Part shown: piece by piece, positions 36,737 through 45,104 of the stretch
How positions within the stretch are numbered: the first letter of the stretch is position 1
Layout: every line of letters starts with the position of its first letter
DNA from: CAWJMD01 sp963845675
GTDB taxonomy: Bacteria; Actinomycetota; Actinomycetes; Actinomycetales; CAWJMD01
Assembly (NCBI GenBank): GCA_963845675.1
Contig: CAWJSX010000001.1
Span: forward strand, 682,001 to 746,000
DNA: 64,000 nucleotides
Direction of reading: 5' to 3'
Made by a program: the position numbers and the translations under genes
The notes under the pieces: generated by a model
Seen by the model: the letters and a program-made list of their open reading frames with translations, nothing else
What the model was told of the DNA's origin: nothing
The model's database searches: none

Positions 36737-36867
36737 CCGCGGACGTCGACGGTCCCACGACCGCGTGGCGGCGTGCTCATGTCGACCCGGGCTCGGGAGA
36801 GGCCAGGGGCCACGAGCACGCCGCTACGCACCCGCCGGATAGGTCAGGACGTCCCGAGCCGGCACGC

Positions 36868-37673
36868 GTGGCGTCGGTGCTGCGTCAAGCCGGGTGCGTC
36901 TTCGCCGAGGACGAGGCTCGGCTGCTCCTGGAGGCAGCCCACTCCGCCGGACACCTCGAGGACCTGCTGGCTCGTCGCACGTCCGGTGAGCCGCTGGAGC
37001 TGGTCCTCGGGTGGGCGGACTTCTGTGGGCGACGTGTGCTGACCGCCGCCGGTGTCTTCGTGCCCCGCCGCCGCACCGAGCTGCTGGTCGAGGCCACGGT
37101 GAGGGCCGTCCTCTCGCGAGTGCGCCACAGCTCGTCGGAGCCGCTCGTGCTCGTCGACCTCTGTTGCGGCACAGGCGCTGTCGGCGCATCGGTGGTGAGC
37201 GCGTTGGACCGGCCGGGAGGCTCGTACGGGACGGTCGATCTCCACGCGGTCGATCTCGACCCGGCGGCCGCTCGCTGTGCACGACGAAACGTCCCACCCC
37301 GCGCGCGAGTTCACGTCGGCGACCTGTACGAGGGCCTGCCGCCCTCTCTGCGGGGGCGCGTCGACGTCGTCGTCGTCAACCCGCCGTACGTCCCGACCGC
37401 CGCCATCGCCCACCTGCCCCCCGAGGCCCGCCTCCACGAGCCGCGTGGCTGCGCTGGACGGCGGTCCTGACGGAACCGACCTTCAGCAGCGGGTCGTCGC
37501 AGGTGCGCGAGGGTGGCTCGTCCCGCGCGGTCACGTGCTCCTGGAGACAAGCGACGCCGCAGCTGGCGCGAACCCTGGACGTGTTCTCCCGCCAGGGCCT
37601 GGTCCCGCGCGTCGAGCGCGACCCCGAGCGCGGGGCCACGGTCGTCGCGGGCTCCGTGTCCGACGCCCTGTGA
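36868..37673 (+). pseudogene. PrmC-related protein methyltransferase, two indels
   Basis: A putative protein N5-glutamine methyltransferase of the PrmC/HemK-related group. SAM-binding motif I is LVLVDLCCGTGAVGAS and the catalytic NPPY occurs in VVVVNPPYVP, all in the first frame. At about 37445 an extra base breaks the frame; the next reads VAALDGGPDGTDLQQRVV and LVPRGHVLLETS. A second shift at about 37550 gives QLARTLDVFSRQGLVPRV to the stop. The corrected length is about 268 residues, as expected. It probably modifies a ribosomal or release-factor-type protein; the target is unproven. Confidence 0.75.
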
Positions 37674-37697
37674 CAGACCCTGACCTGCCCGGCTGTC

Positions 37698-40556
37698 TCA
37701 GTCCTCCGCGAGCTCGCTGACCGGCGGGCAGGAGCACATCAGGTTCCGGTCGCCGTACGCGCCGTCGACCCGGCGGACCGGCGGCCAGTACTTCCCGACC
37801 GGGTCGGTGCCGCCGGGTAGACGGCCTCCGCCCGCGAGTAGGGCAGGTCCCAGTCGCCGGTGAGCGACTCGGCCGTGTGCGGCGCATCGCGCAGCGGCGA
37901 GGTCGCGACGTCCCACTCCCCCGACACCGACCTCGTCGATCTCGGCCTTGATCGCGATCATCGCGTCGCAGAACCGGTCCAGCTCGCGCCAGGTCCTCGC
38001 TCTCGGTCGGCTCCACCATCAGGGTCCCGGCGACCGGGAACGACATCGTCGGCGCGTGGAACCCGTAGTCGATCAGGCGCTTCGCCACGTCGTCCACGGT
38101 CACGCCCGTCGACTGCGTGATCGGCCGCAGGTCGAGGATGCACTCGTGCGCCACCAGCCCACCGGGGCCGGTGTACAGCACCGGGTAGTGCTCAGCGAGA
38201 CGGGCCGCGACGTAGTTCGCCGCCAGCACCGCCACCTGGGTGGCGCGCCGCAGGCCCGTCCGGGCCCATCATCGCGATGTACGCCCACGAGATCGGCAGG
38301 ATGCCGGCGGAGCCGAAGGGCGCCGCCGACACGGGGCCGACGCCCTCGCCGCACGTCCGTCGTCATCGTGTCCGTCGACGGCAGGAAGGCGGCCAGGTGG
38401 GCGCCGACGGCCACCGGACCGACGCCCGGGCCGCCGCCACCGTGCGGGATGCAGAACGTCTTGTGCAGGTTGAGGTGCGAGACGTCGGCACCGAACCGGC
38501 CGGGCTTCGCGAGCCCGACCAGCGCGTTGAGGTTCGCGCCGTCGACGTACACCTGACCGCCGGCGTCGTGCACCAGGGCGCAGAGGTCGGCGATGGACTC
38601 CTCGAACACGCCGTGCGTCGACGGGTACGTGACCATGATCGCGGCGAGCGTCTCGCGGTGCTTCTCGACCTTGCCCTTCAGGTCGGTCATGTCGATGTTG
38701 CCGAAGCCGTCGGTGGCGACGGCGACCACGCGCAGGCCCGCCATCACCGCGCTGGCCGCGTTGGTGCCGTGCGCGGAGACCGGGATCAGGCACACGTCGC
38801 GCTTCGTGGCACCCTGGGCCCGGTGGTAGGCGCGGATCGCGAGCAGGCCCGCGAGCTCGCCCTGCGACCCGGCGTTCGGGCTGCAGCGAGACCGCGTCGT
38901 ACCCGGTGATCTCGACGAGCCAGCGCTCGAGCTCGGCGATCAGCGCCCGCGAGCCCGCCGTGTCCTGGGACGGGGCGAAGGGGTGGAGGTCGGCCAACTC
39001 CGGCCAGGTCATCGCCTCCATCTCGGTGGTGGCGTTGAGCTTCATCGTGCACGAGCCGAGCGGGATCATGCCCCGGTCCAGCGCGTAGTCCTTGTCGGCC
39101 AGCCGCTTGAGGTACCGCAGCATGGACGTCTCGCTGTGGTGGGTGGAGAAGACGGGGTGCGTCAGGAACGGGCTGGTGCGGGCGAGCTCGTCGGGGATCA
39201 CCGACCCGGCTCCGAAGGACGCGGTCCGTCCCGTCAGCAGCGTGACCACGACGGAGACGTCGTCGTCCGTGGTGGTCTCGTCGAACGCGACACCGACGTG
39301 GTCGGCGTCGACGCGTCGCAGCAGGTAGCCGGCCTCGTAGGCCGACGAGACGACCTCCTCGGCGCGACCCGGGACGTGCAGCAGCAGGGTGTCGAAGAAG
39401 GTGTCGTGGACGACGTCGACCCCCTCGACGTCGTCGAGGGCGAGAGCCAGCCACGCGGCGCGCGAGTGCACGCTCTCGGCGATCGACCGCAGTCCCCGGG
39501 TCCGTGGTAGACCGCGTACATGGACGCCATCACGGCGAGGAGCACCTGGGCGGTGCAGATGTTCGACGTGGCCTTCTCGCGCCGGATGTGCTGCTCGCGC
39601 GTCTGGAGCGCCAGCCGGTAGGCGGGCGCACCGTCAGCGTCCTGGGAGACCCCGACGAGGCGGCCAGGCAGCGACCGCTCGAGTCCTGCGCGCACCGCCA
39701 TGTAGCCCGCGTGCGGGCCCCCGAACCCCATCGGCACCCCGAAGCGCTGCGACGAGCCGACGGCGACGTCGGCGCCCATCTCACCGGGAGGGCGCAGCAG
39801 GGTCGTGGCGAGCAGATCCGCGGCGACGGTGGCCAGCGCCCCGCGCGCATGGGCGGCTTCGATCACCGGCGACAGGTCGCGCACCTGCCCGCTCGCTCCC
39901 GGGTACTGCAGCAGCACGCCGAAGAGCTCTGCGTCCGGCAGGCCGACGGACGTGTCGTGCACGATCACGGACAGCCCGATGGCCTCCATCCGCGTCCGGA
40001 CGACCGCCAGGGTCTGCGGCAGCACGTCGGCGTCGACCACCACGGCCGCGTCGTCGCCCACCTTCGAGGCGCGGCGCATCAGGGTGACGGCCTCGGCGGC
40101 GGCGGTCGCCTCGTCCAGCATCGACGCGTTCGCCGTGGTGAGACCGGTCAGCTCGCTGACGGCGGTCTGGAAGTTGAGCAGCGCCTCGAGCCGACCCTGG
40201 CTGATCTCCGGCTGGTACGGCGTGTACGCCGTGTACCAGGAGGGGTTCTCGAGGACGTTGCGCGTGATCACGCCGGGCGTGTGCGTGCCGTAGTACCCCA
40301 GCCCGATCATCGACCGGTGAACCGTGTTCTTGTCGGCCACCCGGCGGAGCGCGGCGAGGGCCTCCGGCTCGCTCAGCGCCTCCGGGAGGTCGAGGCGGTC
40401 CGCCCAGGCGATCGTCGCCGGCACGGCAGCGGCGGAGAGGCTGTCGAGGCTGTCGTGCCCCAGCACGGCGAGCATGTGGCGTACCTCGCCCTCGCCGGGA
40501 CCGATGTGGCGGGCGGCGAAGTCATGGGTGCGGTGGCTGTGGTCGACGTGCGACAT
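37698..40556 (-). pseudogene. gcvP: Glycine dehydrogenase (decarboxylating) GcvP, about seven frameshifts
   Basis: The P protein of the glycine cleavage system: a PLP enzyme that decarboxylates glycine and loads aminomethyl onto the GcvH lipoyl arm. Homology runs end to end, from FAARHIGPGEGEVRHMLAVL to RRVDGAYGDRNLMCSCPPVSELAED, with the PLP lysine in HLNLHKTF. The frame changes near 39500, 38879, 38355, 38255, 37987, 37920 and 37820. Removing five extra bases and adding two gives 951 residues, the normal length. ATG 40556 follows AGGGAG. The gene sits behind a glycine riboswitch, and gcvH nearby is intact. So many indels in one gene suggest either a poorly covered assembly region or a truly dead gene. 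Confidence 0.85.
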
Positions 40557-40617
40557 GTCGGAGGCTCCCTGCGTCACGGCCCGTCGGGCCGTCCGTTGCC
40601 TCCCCCTCTGTCACCGG

Positions 40618-40735
40618 TGCGGTTCCAGAGTCGCCTGTCCCGCGCGGTCCTGGCGCCTGAGAGGTTCCGGGGAGTTTGCCCCTTCGGCGCCCCGACCGAG
40701 GGTGCGACGGGGACTCTCCCGCGCGGGGTCGACAG
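40618..40735 (-). promoter_or_regulatory. Glycine riboswitch (gcvT-type aptamer) upstream of gcvP
   Basis: On the minus strand the leader carries the hallmark glycine-aptamer blocks in order: a CGGGAGAGTC stem start, GCGCCGAAGGGGCAA, CCTCTCAGGCGCCAGGAC and finally GACTCTGGAACC, which pairs back to the GGAGAGTC. One aptamer is visible; a second, as in tandem glycine riboswitches, was not found. It ends about 60 bases before the gcvP start and should raise expression when glycine is abundant. Confidence 0.85.
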
Positions 40736-40797
40736 CAGCTCAGACGGTACCAGCCGTGGTGCTCGCGGCCCGCCTCGACGGGTCGACGGGGGCGCGG

Positions 40798-41382
40798 TCA
40801 GCCGGTCTGGCGGGCGGACCGGCGTGCGGCGAGCTCGTCGTCTGCGCTGGGCGCGATCCCGTCGTCGTCGGCGCGCTCGCTCGGCAGGGCGGCGAGCGTG
40901 CCCTCGACCTCGCGCCACACGCGGCCGACCGCGATGCCGAAGACGCCCTGGCCACCCTGGACGAGGTCGATGACCTCGTCCGCGGACGTGCACTCGTACA
41001 CGCTGGCGCCGTCGCTCATCAGGGTGATCTGCGCCAGGTCCTCGACCCCTCGCTCACGCAGGGCGGCGACGGCGGTGCGGATCTGCTGCAGGGACACCCC
41101 GGTGTCCAGGAGCCGCTTGACGACCTTGAGGACGAGGATGTCCCGGAAGCTGTACAGGCGCTGGGTGCCTGAGCCCTTGGCCCCGCGGACGCCGGGCTCC
41201 ACCAGGCCGGTGCGGGCCCAGTAGTCGAGCTGGCGGTACGTGATGCCCGCGGCGCCGCACGCGGTCGGGCCGCGGTAGCCCACCTCCTCGTCGAGCACCG
41301 GCAGGTCCTCGGTGAACAGGAGGCCCTGCGCGGAGGCCGGCAGCGTGGAGCGCTGCTGGGGTGCGTCGTGGGTGCCGTTCAC
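40798..41382 (-). CDS. MerR-family regulator (Rv1830-like)
   Basis: The product is 194 residues. The MerR winged helix is GITYRQLDYWARTGLVEPGVRGAKGSGTQRLYSFRDILVLKVVKRLLDTGVSLQQIRTAV, followed by a short effector region (ITLMSDGASVYECTSADEVIDLVQGGQGVF). No cysteine metal site is evident. In M. tuberculosis the same position between gcvB/gcvP and the DUF151 nuclease is occupied by Rv1830. The target genes are not shown by the sequence. Confidence 0.85.
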   Translation of the reverse strand: MNGTHDAPQQRSTLPASAQGLLFTEDLPVLDEEVGYRGPTACGAAGITYRQLDYWARTGLVEPGVRGAKGSGTQRLYSFRDILVLKVVKRLLDTGVSLQQIRTAVAALRERGVEDLAQITLMSDGASVYECTSADEVIDLVQGGQGVFGIAVGRVWREVEGTLAALPSERADDDGIAPSADDELAARRSARQTG

Positions 41383-41561
41383 TACGACCTCCGAGGTCTG
41401 TGTGCTCCCGCGGGGAGTCGTGGGACCAGGACGAGTCGAAGGACACCGCTGGAACTACAACCGGGAACGTTCGATGACGACGCTACGGCCGCCGTCGTCC
41501 CAGGTCAACGACGTGACCGCGACTGCACCGGCGTGTCGCCCAGCGGTCATGAGTCTCGACC

Positions 41562-42053
41562 TCAGGTAGAGGGTTGACCCGGACCCTCGGGCCGCTCGAA
41601 GTCCTCGGCGCTGACCTGGTCGAGGAACTCCCGGAAACGCTCGACCTCGTCCTCGTCCTCGTGCGGGACGGGCACGCTCGCGGACTCCAGGACGTCGTCC
41701 GCCCCGAGGATCGGGCACCCGACCCGCAGGGCCAGCGCGATGGCGTCGGACGACCGGGCGCTGACGGTCAGGCCGCCGTCGAAGCTCAGCTCGGCGAAGT
41801 AGACGTTCTCGCGCATCTCCACGATGCGGACCTGCTCGAGGGTGCGACCGAGAGCCTCGATCACGTCACGCAGCAGGTCGTGGGTGAGGGGCCTCGGAGG
41901 GGTCACCCCCTGCTGGGCGAGAGCGATGGCGCTGGCCTCGGCGGTACCGATCCAGATCGGGAGGTACCGCTCGCCGTCGCGCTCCCGCAACAGGACGATA
42001 GGCGTCTTGGAGGGCATCTCGACCCGTACTCCGACCACCTCGAGCTCGCGCAC
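41562..42053 (-). CDS. Bifunctional nuclease family (DUF151) protein
   Basis: A 163-residue DUF151/bifunctional-nuclease-domain protein: VVGVRVEMPSKTPIVLLRE, RYLPIWIGTAEASAIALAQQG, TPPRPLTHDLLRDVIEALG and ARSSDAIALALRVGCPIL. The acidic C-terminal tail (HEDEDEVERFREFLDQVSAEDFE) is typical. Related proteins degrade RNA and DNA or act in stress responses; the role in actinobacteria is unknown, though the linkage to ftsR and garA is conserved (Rv1829 position). The start is a GTG at 42053. Confidence 0.88.
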   Translation of the reverse strand: MRELEVVGVRVEMPSKTPIVLLRERDGERYLPIWIGTAEASAIALAQQGVTPPRPLTHDLLRDVIEALGRTLEQVRIVEMRENVYFAELSFDGGLTVSARSSDAIALALRVGCPILGADDVLESASVPVPHEDEDEVERFREFLDQVSAEDFERPEGPGQPST

Positions 42054-42094
42054 TCCCCCACCGTAACCCTTGACGGGCCACAGGGATACGCGGG

Positions 42095-42841
42095 TCAGCC
42101 GAGGCGGTCGAGGCCGGCGCGGACCAGCGTCGCGTGCAGCCGGACGCAGAGCGCGGAGATCTCGCGCGCCACCTCCTCGGCCTTCGCCGACGAGCCGGCC
42201 CCGCGGTGGTGACGCAGCGGTGTGGTGACCTGCTCGACCAGACCGACCTCCCGGTCGGCGGCCGTCCGGAACGATCGCAGGTGCCGGGGCTCGATGCCGT
42301 AGCCGGCCAGTGCGCCGGCTGTGCCGGCGATCTCGAGGTCGTCGGCGTCGTAGTAGCCGTGGTCGCCCACCGCGACCAGACCGAAGGCCTCCAGGCTGGC
42401 CAGCAGGTCCTCGTCGATCTCGGCGGAGGCGAGCAGCTCGTCACGGCGCAGCCGCGCCCCCGGGGCGGGGAGGTAGCCGTCGGCCCCGGGCGGACCCCCG
42501 TCGCGCACCAGCCGCGGAGCCGTCGCCACCCGCCCGGGCGGAGCGGGGTCCAGTCCCCGGTCAACCGCGTCCAGGTAGACGCCGATCTCCTTCAGGGACC
42601 AGCGCGCGTCACGCTGGGTCGACAGCACGAAACGCAGCCTCTCGACGTCGGCCGTGCTGAACTTGCGGTACCCCGCCGCCGTCCGCTGCGGCTCGACGAG
42701 CCCCTGGTCCTCCAGGAAGCGCAGCTTGGAGTGCGTCAGGTCGGCGAACTCGGGCTGCAGCTGCCCGAGCACCTCACCGATGCTGAAGAGCTGCTGCGCG
42801 CGCCGCGGACCACCCGGGGAGCGTTGGGTGGACTGGCTCAC
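42095..42841 (-). CDS. ftsR: MerR-family regulator FtsR
   Basis: The product is 248 residues. An unusual MerR-type N-terminal HTH (FSIGEVLGQLQPEFADLTHSKLRFLEDQGLVEPQRTAAGYRKFSTADVERLRFVLSTQRD) is followed by KEIGVYLDAVDRG and a C-terminal helical region. It is the counterpart of Rv1828/Cg1631, reported to control ftsZ in corynebacteria. Position next to garA is diagnostic. GTG 42841 overlaps the garA stop as GTGA, so the two are translationally coupled. The name rests on homology and synteny. Confidence 0.88.
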   Translation of the reverse strand: MSQSTQRSPGGPRRAQQLFSIGEVLGQLQPEFADLTHSKLRFLEDQGLVEPQRTAAGYRKFSTADVERLRFVLSTQRDARWSLKEIGVYLDAVDRGLDPAPPGRVATAPRLVRDGGPPGADGYLPAPGARLRRDELLASAEIDEDLLASLEAFGLVAVGDHGYYDADDLEIAGTAGALAGYGIEPRHLRSFRTAADREVGLVEQVTTPLRHHRGAGSSAKAEEVAREISALCVRLHATLVRAGLDRLG

Positions 42842-43353
42842 CGCGCGGAACCACCCGCCCCGGGGTCGGCGGCACCCCCGCCGGACCGCGGGTGGAACGT
42901 CATCCGGTACTTGCCGATCTGGACCTCGTCGCCCGCGGACAGCACGAGGTCGTCCACCCGCTCGCGGTTCACGTACGTGCCGTTCAGGCTCCCGACGTCC
43001 CGGACGCGGAAGACGGCGCCGTCACGGATGAACTCGGCGTGCTTGCGCGACACCGTGACGTCGTCGAGGAAGATCTCGCTGTCGGGGTGGCGCCCCGCCG
43101 TCGTCCGGTCCCCGTCGAGCAGGAACCGCGACCCCGAGTTGGGTCCACGCTGCACGATCAGCAGGGCACTCGCGTCGGGAAGTGCTCCGATCGCCGCCTG
43201 GTCGTCGCCGCTGAGACCGCTCTCGTCGACCTCGGCCTCCGACCCCACGGCCGAGAGGGTCATCGTCGAGTCCGGGGACCGGGACGGGGCCGGCCGGGTC
43301 ACGCTGTCCGAGGGTCGGTCCTGCGACTCACCCTCGGGCGGCTCCTGCGACAT
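42838..43353 (-). CDS. garA: FHA-domain protein GarA/OdhI
   Basis: The product is 171 residues. A disordered acidic N-terminus is followed by an FHA domain at about 60-160 (GRHPDSEIFLDDVTVSRKHAEFI, VRDVGSLNGTYVNRERVDD) with the phosphothreonine-binding Arg, Ser-x-x-His and Asn residues. GarA/OdhI binds 2-oxoglutarate dehydrogenase and glutamate enzymes until phosphorylated in an N-terminal ETT-type motif; here the corresponding stretch is DSTMTLSAV, with threonines at the expected place but altered neighbours. It is coupled to ftsR. Confidence 0.9.
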   Translation of the reverse strand: MSQEPPEGESQDRPSDSVTRPAPSRSPDSTMTLSAVGSEAEVDESGLSGDDQAAIGALPDASALLIVQRGPNSGSRFLLDGDRTTAGRHPDSEIFLDDVTVSRKHAEFIRDGAVFRVRDVGSLNGTYVNRERVDDLVLSAGDEVQIGKYRMTFHPRSGGGAADPGAGGSAR

Positions 43354-43423
43354 CTGACCTCCTGTGGACGCTGAAACGCTGTTCCGGCCCTGGCCTTCTC
43401 GGTCGGACCGCTTCCCCCACCCT

Positions 43424-43441
43424 AACCCTCAAGGGCAGGGT
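43424..43441. promoter_or_regulatory. Candidate MerR/FtsR-type operator upstream of garA
   Basis: ACCCT (43425-43429) and AGGGT (43437-43441) form an inverted pair in AACCCTCAAGGGCAGGGT, about 70-90 bases before the garA start. A related but weaker arrangement, ACCTCAGGTAGAGGGTT, lies at 41559-41575 upstream of the other MerR gene. MerR regulators bind such extended dyads, so one of the two MerR proteins coded here may control its own locus. Confidence 0.3.
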
Positions 43442-43501
43442 GAAACCACGGTGTGACAGCAGCAGTCGGGCACTGTGGGGGAAACCTGGAGGACCTCGTG
43501 G

Positions 43502-43903
43502 TCAGGCGGTGCTCGCCCGGTACGCGGCCGCGTCCATCAGATCCGCCAGCACCGAGACGTCGTCGATGCGGACGTCGAACATCCAGCCGTCGCCGTACGG
43601 GTCCGAGTTGACGAGCTCGGGGCTGCCGTCGAGCGAGCCGTTGCTCTCCACGACGGTGCCGGTGACGGGTGTGTACAGGTCGCTCACGCTCTTGGTCGAC
43701 TCGACCTCGCCACAGGTCTGGCCCGCCTGGACGGTGTCGCCAGCGGCCGGCATCTGGACGAAGACGATGTCGCCGAGGGCGTCCTGCGCGAAGGCGGTGA
43801 TCCCGACGCGGACCACGGTGCCGTCCGCCGACTCGTCCTTCACCTTCACCCACTCGTGCTCAGCGGTGTAGCGCAGGTCGTCGGGGTAGTCGAACGCGGC
43901 CAT
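43502..43903 (-). CDS. gcvH: Glycine cleavage system H protein
   Basis: A 133-residue lipoyl-carrier protein of the glycine cleavage system. It opens LRYTAEHEWVKV, has the lipoylated lysine in EVESTKSVSDLY at about residue 70, and a GSLDGSPELVNSDPYGDGWMF loop typical of GcvH. It carries the aminomethyl group from GcvP to GcvT, neither of which is intact in this window (gcvP is frameshifted, gcvT absent). The gene is separate from gcvP, between garA and the DUF881 gene, as in M. tuberculosis (Rv1826). Confidence 0.93.
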   Translation of the reverse strand: MAAFDYPDDLRYTAEHEWVKVKDESADGTVVRVGITAFAQDALGDIVFVQMPAAGDTVQAGQTCGEVESTKSVSDLYTPVTGTVVESNGSLDGSPELVNSDPYGDGWMFDVRIDDVSVLADLMDAAAYRASTA

Positions 43904-43957
43904 GAGGTGACCTCTCGAGTCGGCGTCAGGGAGTCGTGCGGCACAGCGGAACGGGTC

Positions 43958-44740
43958 TCAGGGTGTCGCCGTCGGCTCAGCCGGCTGAGCGTACTCAGGG
44001 GCGGTCGGCGCCCGCAACGCGTCCACCACCACCTCATCGAGCTCGGTCACCTGGGCCTGTCCGCCCTGGGACCGGACCGAGCGGATCACCCCGCCGGGGA
44101 TGTCCAGGGCGGTGGACAGCGTCGACGGGTCCCCGATCACGAGGAACACATAGGGCTCCTCGACGAGCCTGCCGTCCACGGCCAGGCCGTCGGACGTGTC
44201 GACGAACGACGTGGAGGCGACGATGCGGACGTCCCCGACCTGCATGGCCTCGGCACCCGAGTCACGAAGCTCCTGGACGGCGTCGAGCAGGGTCGCGGCA
44301 CCGATGGCGCCCGCACCGCCGGAGACGGACAGCCGGATGCCCGGACCCGTGGCCACCGTCGTGCCGGCCAGGATGCCGAGCAGGTCGAGCTCCTTCTGGG
44401 CGGCCTCGCGAGCGGCCTCCCGGGCGCTGCTGCCGGAGAGCAGCTCCTGCCTGGTCGACTCCAGCTCGTTCTGCTCCGCCTCGAGCCGGTTGTTGCGTGC
44501 ACCGAGGTCGTCGAGGATGCGGACGAGGTCCGACTCGCGCAGTGACCCCAGGTCGGCCTCCTGCGTCTGCTGCACCTGCACGACCAGGGCGAAACCCAGG
44601 ACACCGCAGAGCAGGCCGGCCAACAGCTCGCCGCGGGTCCCGCGGGGCAGCACCGACCTCCACAGCCTTCGTCGTGGCTCGTCGGGCTCCGGCGCCGGGT
44701 CGGCGCCGAAGGGGTCGCGCTCGTCGTCCACGTCGCTCAT
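43958..44740 (-). CDS. DUF881 family membrane protein (Rv1825-like)
   Basis: The product is 260 residues. One transmembrane helix (GELLAGLLCGVLGFALVVQVQQ, about residues 31-50) is followed by a coiled coil (LDDLGARNNRLEAEQNELESTRQELL) and the DUF881 domain (GPGIRLSVSGG, LLDAVQELRDSGAEAMQVGDVRIV, EEPYVFLVIGDPSTLSTAL). It resembles divisome-associated DUF881 proteins. ATG 44740 is the only in-frame ATG here. Three more ATGAGC repeats lie upstream at 44751, 44763 and 44775 in another frame, so the true start may be 44775 if a base is missing from the third repeat. Confidence 0.82.
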   Translation of the reverse strand: MSDVDDERDPFGADPAPEPDEPRRRLWRSVLPRGTRGELLAGLLCGVLGFALVVQVQQTQEADLGSLRESDLVRILDDLGARNNRLEAEQNELESTRQELLSGSSAREAAREAAQKELDLLGILAGTTVATGPGIRLSVSGGAGAIGAATLLDAVQELRDSGAEAMQVGDVRIVASTSFVDTSDGLAVDGRLVEEPYVFLVIGDPSTLSTALDIPGGVIRSVRSQGGQAQVTELDEVVVDALRAPTAPEYAQPAEPTATP

Positions 44741-44771
44741 GCCGTGCTCATGCCCTTGCTCATGCCCTCGC

Positions 44772-45104
44772 TCATGCCTTGAAGACGTGCCGTCGGATCG
44801 CCGCGGCGTTGGAGAAGATGCGGATGCCGAGGACGACGACGACCCCCGTCGACAGCTGGGCGCCGACGCCGAGCTGGTCACCCAGGTACACGACGAGTGC
44901 GGCGACCACGACGTTCGACAGGAACGAGACGACGAACACGCGGTCGTCGAAGATGCCGTCGAGCACGGCGCGGAGCCCGCCGAAGACGGCGTCGAGCGCC
45001 GCCACCACCGCGATGGGCAGGTAGGGCTGCAGCACCGGCGGGACGGTCGGCTCCAGCAGCAGACCGACGATGATGCCGAGAACCAGTCCGAGAGCCGCGA
45101 TCAC
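44772..45104 (-). CDS. sbp: Small basic protein (DUF1290)
   Basis: The product is 110 residues with three predicted helices: LGLVLGIIVGLLLEP, LPIAVVAALDAVFGGLRAVLDGIF and VFVVSFLSNVVVAALVVYLGDQL, ending IFSNAAAIRRHVF. It matches the small basic protein family found between two DUF881 genes in actinobacteria (Rv1824). A role at the cell-division/envelope site is inferred from the conserved neighbourhood. GTG 45104 overlaps the preceding DUF881 stop, so the genes are translationally coupled. Confidence 0.88.
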   Translation of the reverse strand: MIAALGLVLGIIVGLLLEPTVPPVLQPYLPIAVVAALDAVFGGLRAVLDGIFDDRVFVVSFLSNVVVAALVVYLGDQLGVGAQLSTGVVVVLGIRIFSNAAAIRRHVFKA

